Assembly: GCF_943913695.1 (NCBI RefSeq)
Contig: NZ_CALTZE010000068.1
Span: forward strand, 1 to 21,439
Reading direction: 5' to 3'
Length of the DNA stretch: 21,439 nt
Source of the DNA: an uncultured Marmoricola sp.
Lineage (GTDB): Bacteria > Actinomycetota > Actinomycetes > Propionibacteriales > Nocardioidaceae
Shown here: one piece after another, positions 15,472-21,439 of the stretch
Layout: every line of letters begins with the position of its first letter
Numbering within the stretch: position 1 is the first letter of the stretch
The notes under the pieces: model-generated
What the model saw: only the letters and a program-made list of their open reading frames with translations
Databases searched by the model: none
What the model was told of the DNA's origin: nothing
Position numbers and translations under genes: made by a program

Positions 15472-16385
15472 GCGCCACGACCCAGGGCGCCCGGACCGAG
15501 GAGACGCGCACGACCGAGGGCGCCCGCCGCCGGCTCAACCCGGCGTACGCCCTGCTGGCGCCCAACCTGGCGCTGATCGTGCTCTTCCTGCTGGTGCCGC
15601 TGGTGTGGACCCTGGCGATGTCACTGCAGGACAAGCGCTCCTTCGGGCCGGGGAGCTGGGCCGGCCTCGACAACTTCGCGCGGCTCGCGGGCGACGAGGT
15701 CTTCTGGCGGGCGCTGCTCAACACCGCGGTCTTCACCGCCGTCACCGTGCCGCTCAGCGTGGGGCTCGGGCTGGCCCTGGCGCTGCTGATGGACCGTGCA
15801 CTTCCGGGGCGCGGGCTCTTCCGCACCCTGGTCTACCTGCCGATCGCCATCAGCACGCTGGTGACCTCGCTCGTGGGGCTGCTGCTCTTCGACGAGTCGG
15901 TCGGCATCGTCAACGGCGTGCTCCGCGACCTGGGGATCGGGCCGGTCTCCTGGCAGACCGACGGCACCCTGGCGATGCTCTCGGTGATCGTGATGACGCT
16001 CTGGAGCCGGGTGGGCTTCGGCATGCTCGTCTACCTCGCGGCCCTGCAGGACGTCGACCGCGACGTGCTCGCCGCCGCCGAGGTCGACGGGGCCGGAGCC
16101 TTCGCGCGGGTCCGCCACGTCGTGGTGCCGTGGCTGCGGCCCACGACCTTCTTCCTCGTCGTGGTCAACATGATCTGGTCCTTCCAGGTCTTCGACGTGG
16201 TGTACGTGATGACCAACGGAGGTCCGGGCTACTCCACCACCATGCTGGTCACCTACGCCTACGACGAGGGCTTCGGGCCGGCGCGCAACTTCGGCTACGG
16301 CGCGACCGTCGGCCTGGTGCTGCTCGTGATCACGCTGGCCGTGACGCTGGTGCAGCTGGCGGTGCAGCGCAGGAGGGACGCCTGA
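15468..16385 (+). CDS. sugar ABC transporter permease, MalF type
   Basis: 305 residues, a cytoplasmic N-terminus of about 25 residues and six hydrophobic segments (near 28-50, 84-108, 119-142, 167-190, 226-246, 277-300). The EAA loop that docks on the ATPase reads LAAAEVDGAGAFARVRHVVV (about 201-220), and NGGPGYSTTML is the usual periplasmic marker of the MalF branch. The start is set by the GTGA overlap with the lipoprotein stop. Its own stop overlaps the next ATG (TGATG). It forms the translocation channel with the following gene. Confidence 0.93.
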   Translation: MSATTQGARTEETRTTEGARRRLNPAYALLAPNLALIVLFLLVPLVWTLAMSLQDKRSFGPGSWAGLDNFARLAGDEVFWRALLNTAVFTAVTVPLSVGLGLALALLMDRALPGRGLFRTLVYLPIAISTLVTSLVGLLLFDESVGIVNGVLRDLGIGPVSWQTDGTLAMLSVIVMTLWSRVGFGMLVYLAALQDVDRDVLAAAEVDGAGAFARVRHVVVPWLRPTTFFLVVVNMIWSFQVFDVVYVMTNGGPGYSTTMLVTYAYDEGFGPARNFGYGATVGLVLLVITLAVTLVQLAVQRRRDA

Positions 16386-17191
16386 TGCCGCGCTGGGCCC
16401 GACTGGTCGTCTGCGTCGTCGTGAGCGCGGTCTTCGTGCTGCCGCTCTACGCGATGGTGGTGGTGGCGCTGACCCCGCGGGAGCTGATCTTCGACGGCGG
16501 GGCCGGACTCTGGTCACCGCGCTGGACGCTGGACAACTTCACCGGCCTGGCCGAGCGCTTCCCGATCTGGCGCTGGTTCGGCAACGCGATGCTGGTCGCC
16601 ACCCTGACCACGGTGCTCTCGGTCGCCGTCAACCTCGCCGCCGGCTTCGCCCTGGCCAAGCTGCGCTTCCGCGGACGCGGGTGGGTCTTCGTGATCGTGC
16701 TCAGCACGCTCATGGTGCCGGCGCAGGCCATCATGATCCCGCAGTTCGAGCTGGTCGCCCGGCTCGGGCTGATCGGGCTCTTCTGGGCGGTGATCCTGCC
16801 CTCCGCCTCGACCGCGCTGGGCGTCTTCCTGGCGCGTCAGTTCTTCCTCGGTCTGCCCGACGAGCTGCTCGAGGCCGCCCGGCTCGACGGCTGCGGCACC
16901 GTCGGCATCCTGGTGCGGATCGTGCTCCCGCTCGCGCGGCCGCTGGTCGCCGTGATGGCGCTGCTCGCCTTCATGACGCAGTGGAACGAGTTCCTCTGGC
17001 CGCTGATCACCCTGCGCGACCCCGACCTCTACACCCTGCCGGTCGCGCTGCGCTTCCTGCAGGGCCAGTTCGACACCGACTACGGCGGGCTGATGGCGAT
17101 GGCGCTGCTGGCGAGTGTGCCGCTGCTGGTGGTCTTCGTCGCGCTGCAGCGCTACTTCGTGGACGGCTTCGCGCGCTCGGGCATGCGCTGA
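16385..17191 (+). CDS. sugar ABC transporter permease, MalG type
   Basis: 268 residues, six membrane segments. The EAA loop is LLEAARLDGCGTVGILVRIV (161-180), and the C-terminus ends FVDGFARSGMR, as in the MalG branch (usually G-x-x-x-G-A-V-K or similar). WNEFLWPLITL (200-210) is also typical. It is translationally coupled to the MalF-type permease and is the last gene of the operon. No ATPase, glycosidase or LacI-type regulator follows. The complex probably borrows a general ATPase such as MsiK, as many actinobacterial sugar importers do. Ends 10 bp before the convergent fadD-like stop. Confidence 0.93.
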   Translation: MPRWARLVVCVVVSAVFVLPLYAMVVVALTPRELIFDGGAGLWSPRWTLDNFTGLAERFPIWRWFGNAMLVATLTTVLSVAVNLAAGFALAKLRFRGRGWVFVIVLSTLMVPAQAIMIPQFELVARLGLIGLFWAVILPSASTALGVFLARQFFLGLPDELLEAARLDGCGTVGILVRIVLPLARPLVAVMALLAFMTQWNEFLWPLITLRDPDLYTLPVALRFLQGQFDTDYGGLMAMALLASVPLLVVFVALQRYFVDGFARSGMR

Positions 17192-17201
17192 GGACCCCGG
17201 C

Positions 17202-18818
17202 TCACACCCGCCTGCCGGCGTCGGTCCAGTACGGCGCCCGCAGGTCGCGCTTGAGGATCTTGCCGGTGGGGTTGCGCGGCAGCGCCTCGAGGAACTCCAC
17301 CGACGTCGGGCACTTGAACTTGGCGAGGTGCTCGCGGCAGTAGCCGATGAGCTCGTCGGCGGTGGCCTCCGCCCCGGGGTGCAGCGAGACGACCGCCTTG
17401 ACGGTCTCGCCCCAGCGGTCGTCGGGCACGCCGATGATCGCCACCTCCATGACCGCGGGGTGCTCCGCCAGCACGCGCTCGATCTCGGGGCTGTAGATGT
17501 TCTCCCCGCCCGAGATGATCATGTCCTTGAGCCGGTCCTCGACGTAGACGAAGCCGTCGGCGTCGACCTTGCCCATGTCGCCGGTGCGGAACCAGCCGTC
17601 GTCGGTGATCACCTCGGAGGTGGCCTCGGGCTGCCCGAGGTAGCCCTGCATCAACTGGGGCGTGCGGAACCACAGCTCACCGTGCTCGCCGGTGTCAACG
17701 TCCTCGAGGGTCGCGGGGTCGACGACGCGGACCTCGACGCCCGGCACCAGCTGGCCGGCGCTGACCAGTCGCTCCGGGTGGTCGGGGTCGCGGTGCGCCT
17801 CGGGCATGAGGTGGGTGATCACGCCGCAGACCTCGGTGAGTCCGTAGACCTGGATGAAGTCGGTCTCGGGCCACGCCTCGATCGCGGCGCGCAGCAGCGG
17901 CAGCGGCATCGGTGCGGCGCCGTAGCAGTAGGTCTTGAGCTGACCGAACAGGCGGATCGCGTCGTCGCCGGACTGCAGCACCTGCGCGAGCACCGCCGGC
18001 ACCAGGAAGGTGCGGTTGGCGCCCTGCATGATCGCGCCGGCCAGCGAGGCGCCGTCGGGGTCGCGCGTCATCACGCTCGGCACGCCGTCGTGGATGCCGA
18101 AGAGCACGTAGGAGGAGCCCCCCACGTGGAAGAGCGGCATCGAGACCATGTTCTTGTCGCCCGGGTCGAAGCTCCAGCCGTCGTGGGCCGCCACGGTGTG
18201 GTGGAGCATGTTCGCCTGGCTGAGCATCACGCCCTTGGGGCGCCCGGTGGTGCCGGAGGAGTACATCACCAGGCAGGTGTCGTCGGGGGTGACCTCCGGG
18301 TCGCGCCCGGTCGGGGTGGCCCGGGCCAGCAGCGCCTCGTACTGGTCGCCGTCGCCGCCACCGGGGGTGAGCTCGATGACCTCCTCGACGGCGACGAGCT
18401 TGTCGCGGATCGCGGAGATCGTGGGCAGCAGCTCGCTGCCCACGACGAGCACCTTGGCCCCGGAGTCGTTGACCGCGTAGTCGATCTCGTCGCCGGCGAG
18501 CCGGAAGTTGATGATCGCGTTGGCCGCACCGAGCGAGGCCGCGGCGAAGGTGAGCTCGACGCAGGCCGGGTGGTTCTTGTCGAGGAAGGAGACGACGTCG
18601 CCGCGCCCCACCCCCATCGAGGCGAGCGCGCCGGCGAGACGGCGTACGCGCTCGTCCATCTCGGCCCAGGTCCACGTGCGGCCCAGGTAGGTCATCGCCT
18701 CGGCGTCGGGCGTCGTGCGCGCCCAGTGGGCGAGCCGCTCGTCGAGGAAGCGAGGCGTCGGCAGGTCGTCGAGGGGGACCTGCTGGGAGGGGATCTGCTG
18801 GGTGGTCGGTGTGCTCAC
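17202..18818 (-). CDS. acyl-CoA synthetase (FadD-like, AMP-forming)
   Basis: 538 residues, the normal length. It activates a carboxylic acid to acyl-AMP and then acyl-CoA. Motifs: P-loop YSSGTTGRPKG (186-196), aromatic-rich YGAAPMP (299-305), YGLTE (325-329), GWFRTGDMG (408-416), DRLKDMIISGGENIYSPEIE hinge region (428-447), and the catalytic C-terminal Lys520 in NPTGKILKR. No thiolation domain is fused. The substrate could be a medium/long fatty acid, an aromatic acid or a sterol side chain; the sequence does not decide. GTG start with GGAGGAG 6 bp upstream. Single-gene unit read from the minus strand, with a strong palindrome 24 bp upstream of the start (see that entry), suggesting TetR-type control. 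Confidence 0.92.
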   Translation of the reverse strand: MSTPTTQQIPSQQVPLDDLPTPRFLDERLAHWARTTPDAEAMTYLGRTWTWAEMDERVRRLAGALASMGVGRGDVVSFLDKNHPACVELTFAAASLGAANAIINFRLAGDEIDYAVNDSGAKVLVVGSELLPTISAIRDKLVAVEEVIELTPGGGDGDQYEALLARATPTGRDPEVTPDDTCLVMYSSGTTGRPKGVMLSQANMLHHTVAAHDGWSFDPGDKNMVSMPLFHVGGSSYVLFGIHDGVPSVMTRDPDGASLAGAIMQGANRTFLVPAVLAQVLQSGDDAIRLFGQLKTYCYGAAPMPLPLLRAAIEAWPETDFIQVYGLTEVCGVITHLMPEAHRDPDHPERLVSAGQLVPGVEVRVVDPATLEDVDTGEHGELWFRTPQLMQGYLGQPEATSEVITDDGWFRTGDMGKVDADGFVYVEDRLKDMIISGGENIYSPEIERVLAEHPAVMEVAIIGVPDDRWGETVKAVVSLHPGAEATADELIGYCREHLAKFKCPTSVEFLEALPRNPTGKILKRDLRAPYWTDAGRRV

Positions 18819-18841
18819 GAGGTCTCCTCCGCCGGGGTACG

Positions 18842-18868
18842 GACGCTGACAGTGATGCTGTCAGCGTC
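18842..18868. promoter_or_regulatory. 11-5-11 perfect palindrome, probable operator of the fadD-like gene
   Basis: GACGCTGACAG (18842-18852) and CTGTCAGCGTC (18858-18868) are perfect reverse complements around TGATG. A second, smaller inverted repeat, CTGTG-A-CACAG (18873-18883), lies 4 bp further out. The size and symmetry suit a TetR-family dimer repressing the acyl-CoA synthetase. As RNA it would also be a stable hairpin close to the ribosome-binding site. No regulator gene is adjacent, so the regulator would act in trans. Confidence 0.65.
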
Positions 18869-18918
18869 TGAACTGTGACACAGCGCACACCAGCGGGCAA
18901 CGGGCGGGCGAGGAGCCG

Positions 18919-19815
18919 TCAGGGCCCCGCGACGTGCCCGGGCTCGCCGGGCACGGAGGTCTCGTCGGGGGCTCGCCGGGTGCCGAGCACCAGCGCACTG
19001 GCCAGCACGACCAGCGCCATGCCGACGACCTGTGTGGCGTGCAGCACCTGGCCCAGCACCAGCAGCCCCGCGACGGCCGCCACCGCGGGCTCGAGGGAGA
19101 GCAGGATGCCGAAGACCGCCGCGGCCATGCGACGCAGCGCCAGCAGCTCCAGGGAGTAGGGCAGCAGCGAGGAGAGCACCGCCAGCCCGAGCCCCGCGCC
19201 GACGTGGGACCACGTCCACGACCCGAGCGTCGAGACACCGGCCGGCAGCACCACCAGCGTCGCGACGACCAGCGCGATCGCCAGCCCGTCGAGGCCGGGG
19301 AGCTCGGCACCGGTGCGCTCGCTGAGCAGGATGTACGCCGCCCACATCACGCCGGCGGTCGCCGCCAGGCCGAGCCCGACCAGGCTCAGCTCCGCGAGCG
19401 GCACCGTCAGGGCCTCCGAGACCAGCACCACCCCGACGAGCGCCGCCAGCACGGCCAGCTTGTCGCGGAGCGTGCGCGAGAGCGCCGCCGCGAGCACGAG
19501 GGGTCCGAGGAACTCCACGGTGACGGCGACGCCGAGCGGGAGGTGCGCCAGGGCGCCGTAGAAGCTCCAGTTCATCAGCCCCAGTGCCACGCCGAAGAGC
19601 ACGGCGGTCGTCCACGCCCGTCTGCTCAGCCCCCGCAGCCGGGGTCGCACGACGGCGACGATGATGACCGCGGCGAAGCCGATCCGCAGCAGCACCGCTC
19701 CGCCGACGCCGATCTGGGGGATCAGGGTGGCCGCCAGCGCCCCGCCGAACTGCACCGAGAAGACCCCGCCGAGCACGAGCAGCGGCGCGGGCACGCGTTC
19801 GGCTGCTCTCACCAC
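18919..19815 (-). CDS. EamA/DMT-family transporter, RhtA-like
   Basis: 298 residues with about ten hydrophobic segments in two EamA repeats. The first contains LLRIGFAAVIIVAV and LGLMNWSFYGALAHLPLGVAVTVEFLGPL; the second contains MWAAYILLSERTG and LLPYSLELLALRRMAAAVFGILLSLEPAVAA. These phrases are those of the RhtA (threonine/homoserine exporter) branch, so amino-acid or metabolite efflux is likely; the substrate is unproven. The short hydrophilic tail (TRRAPDETSVPGEPGHV) is unremarkable. The GTG start at 19815 lies 19 bp after the stop of the ABC-F gene on the same strand, so the two are probably co-transcribed. The ribosome-binding site is weak and a second GTG follows at once. Confidence 0.85.
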   Translation of the reverse strand: MVRAAERVPAPLLVLGGVFSVQFGGALAATLIPQIGVGGAVLLRIGFAAVIIVAVVRPRLRGLSRRAWTTAVLFGVALGLMNWSFYGALAHLPLGVAVTVEFLGPLVLAAALSRTLRDKLAVLAALVGVVLVSEALTVPLAELSLVGLGLAATAGVMWAAYILLSERTGAELPGLDGLAIALVVATLVVLPAGVSTLGSWTWSHVGAGLGLAVLSSLLPYSLELLALRRMAAAVFGILLSLEPAVAAVAGLLVLGQVLHATQVVGMALVVLASALVLGTRRAPDETSVPGEPGHVAGP

Positions 19816-19834
19816 GCCGTCACGCTAGTGAGCC

Positions 19835-21439
19835 TCACCGCACGCGACGCACGCGGCCCTCGTCCCAGACCGGCTCGTCGCTCTCGTAGACCGAGCCGTC
19901 GGCGCCGAGCACCAGGAAGCGGTCGAAGCCGCGCGCGAACCAGCGGTCGTGCGTGACCGCCAGCACCGTGCCCTCGAAGGCCTCGAGCCCCTCCTCCAGC
20001 GCCTCGGCCGACTGCACGTCGAGGTTGTCGGTCGGCTCGTCGAGGAGCAGCAGGGTCGCCCCGGACAGCTCGAGCAGCAGCACCTGGAAGCGCGCCTGCT
20101 GGCCGCCGGAGAGCGAGTCGAAGGTCTGCTCGGCGGCGTGCGCGAGCTCGTAGCGGTCGAGCGCGCGGCTCGCGGGCTCCCGCGGCAGCCCGTCGCGGTG
20201 CGCGTCGCCGCGGTGCAGCACGTCGAGCAGCGTGCGCCCCCGCAGCTCGGGGTGCTCGTGGGTCTGCACGAACCACCCCGGCCGCACCCGCGCCCCCAGC
20301 CGCGCGCGGCCGGTGTGCGCCACCGGCTCGACGTGCACCTCGCCCACCGGCAGGTGCTCGCGCTCGGGGTCGGTGCCCCCCGCGGCGAGCAGCCGCAGCA
20401 GGTGGGACTTGCCGGAGCCGTTGGACCCGAGCACCGCGACGCGCTCGCCGTACCAGACCTCCAGGTCGAAGGGGCGCATCAGGCCGGTCAGCTCCAGCTG
20501 CTCGCACACCACGGCCCGCTTGCCGGTGCGGCCCCCGCGCAGCCGCATCGTCACCTGCTGCTCGCGCGGCTGCCCCTGCGGCGGACCGGCCTCCTCGAAC
20601 TTGCGCAGCCGCGTCTGCGCGGCGCGGTAGCGCGAGGCCATGCCGTCGTTGAAGGTCGCCTTCTGCTTCAGCGTGGTCACGAGCGTGCGCAGCTTGGCGT
20701 GCTCCTCGTCCCAGCGCCGGGTGAGCTCCTCGAAGCGGGCGAAGCGGTCGCGCCGCGCCTGGTGGTAGGACGCGAACCCGCCCGGGTGCGTCCACGCTGT
20801 GCCGCCCGCGGCCCCGAGCTCGACGGTGACCACGCGGGTCGCCGTACGGTCCAGCAGCTCGCGGTCGTGGCTGACGAAGAGCACCGTCTTGGGCGAGGCG
20901 ACCAGCCGCTCCTCGAGCCAGCGCTTGCCGGGCACGTCGAGGTAGTTGTCGGGCTCGTCGAGCAGCAGCACCTGGTCGGGCCCGGCGAGGAGCTGCTCGA
21001 GCACCAGCCGCTTCTGCTCGCCCCCGCTGAGAGTGGTCAGCGCGCGATACTTCGCCCGCTCGTAGCCCACCCCGAGTGCACTGGTGCAGCACTCGTCCCA
21101 GACCACCTCGAGCTCGTAGCCGCCCGCGTCGGCGAGCTCGGCCAGCGCACCGGCGTAGGCCATCTGGGTGGGCTCGTCGTCGACCTCCATCAGCCGCAGC
21201 TCCAGCGCGTCGACCTCGGCGTACGCCGCCCGCACCCGCGGCGGCGCGACCGAGAGCAGCAGGTCGCGCACCGTCGCGTCGGACGGCAGCCCGGCCGCGA
21301 CGTGCTGCCGCATCACCCCGAGCCCGCCGGACCCGGTGACCACCCCGGCGTGGGGCACCAGCTCCCCGCTGACCAGCCGCAGCAGCGTGGTCTTGCCCGC
21401 GCCGTTGGCCCCCACCAGCGCCACCTTGTGCCCCGCCCC
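19835..21439 (-). CDS. ABC-F family ATPase, 5' end outside the window
   Basis: 534 codons are visible, and the frame stays open to the window edge (GAGHK before VALVGANG), so the true start lies beyond 21439. Two ABC domains without membrane segments: NBD1 with Walker A GANGAGKTT, signature LSGGEQKRL and Walker B LLLDEPDNYLD; then an Arg/Lys/Glu-rich helical linker of about 95 residues; then NBD2 with GSNGSGKS, LSGGQQARF and LLLDEPTDNLD. Both catalytic Glu residues are present. ABC-F proteins bind the ribosome E site and relieve stalls or antibiotic block. Whether this is a resistance factor or a housekeeping type cannot be told without a phylogeny. Probable operon with the EamA-type transporter downstream. 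Confidence 0.9.
   Translation of the reverse strand, partial: GAGHKVALVGANGAGKTTLLRLVSGELVPHAGVVTGSGGLGVMRQHVAAGLPSDATVRDLLLSVAPPRVRAAYAEVDALELRLMEVDDEPTQMAYAGALAELADAGGYELEVVWDECCTSALGVGYERAKYRALTTLSGGEQKRLVLEQLLAGPDQVLLLDEPDNYLDVPGKRWLEERLVASPKTVLFVSHDRELLDRTATRVVTVELGAAGGTAWTHPGGFASYHQARRDRFARFEELTRRWDEEHAKLRTLVTTLKQKATFNDGMASRYRAAQTRLRKFEEAGPPQGQPREQQVTMRLRGGRTGKRAVVCEQLELTGLMRPFDLEVWYGERVAVLGSNGSGKSHLLRLLAAGGTDPEREHLPVGEVHVEPVAHTGRARLGARVRPGWFVQTHEHPELRGRTLLDVLHRGDAHRDGLPREPASRALDRYELAHAAEQTFDSLSGGQQARFQVLLLELSGATLLLLDEPTDNLDVQSAEALEEGLEAFEGTVLAVTHDRWFARGFDRFLVLGADGSVYESDEPVWDEGRVRRVR

Overview
The window is a very GC-rich stretch of bacterial chromosome with strong G/C bias at third codon positions. 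That bias opens long shadow frames antisense to real genes, which I left out. The order rplM-rpsI-glmM, a MhuD-type heme oxygenase, frequent GTG starts and leaderless-looking promoters point to an actinobacterium. Protein style and intergenic repeats fit Nocardioides or a close relative; that placement is inference.

Left arm (1-4800, + strand): an iron/heme acquisition block. A siderophore/heme-type binding lipoprotein is followed by two exporter-fold ABC half-transporters, 7 bp and -4 bp apart, and then by a heme-degrading monooxygenase with the Asn-Trp-His signature. The two ABC subunits have decayed in exactly complementary ways. The first has lost Walker A, the Walker B acidic residues and the H-loop but keeps LSGGQ. 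The second keeps Walker A, Walker B and the H-loop but has lost LSGGQ. Only one composite ATP site can be built. Two 57-bp palindromic repeats close this arm.

Middle (4800-8900): a minus-strand protein with a PD-(D/E)XK-like C-terminus; a leaderless-looking VOC-fold protein; a striking set of three TTCACA/TGTGAA hairpins centred exactly 31 bp apart between convergent genes; then the minus-strand rplM-rpsI-glmM operon behind a strong promoter and a 5' leader of about 170 nt with an elaborate fold.

Centre-right (8900-14100, + strand): citrate synthase; a GAF-domain regulator with a SARP-like C-terminus; an ExaC/AldB-type acetaldehyde dehydrogenase; and a DUF779 protein whose start codon sits at the end of a perfectly tandem 99-bp repeat pair. 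The regulator probably controls the dehydrogenase/DUF779 pair.

Right arm (14100-21439): a tightly overlapping sugar ABC operon (Tat-type lipoprotein plus two permeases, no ATPase). Converging on it is an acyl-CoA synthetase (fadD-like) with a perfect 11-5-11 palindrome upstream. Last comes a minus-strand pair, an ABC-F ATPase (5' end cut by the window edge) followed by an EamA/RhtA-type exporter. I saw no tRNA, rRNA, CRISPR array, transposase, integrase or phage gene.
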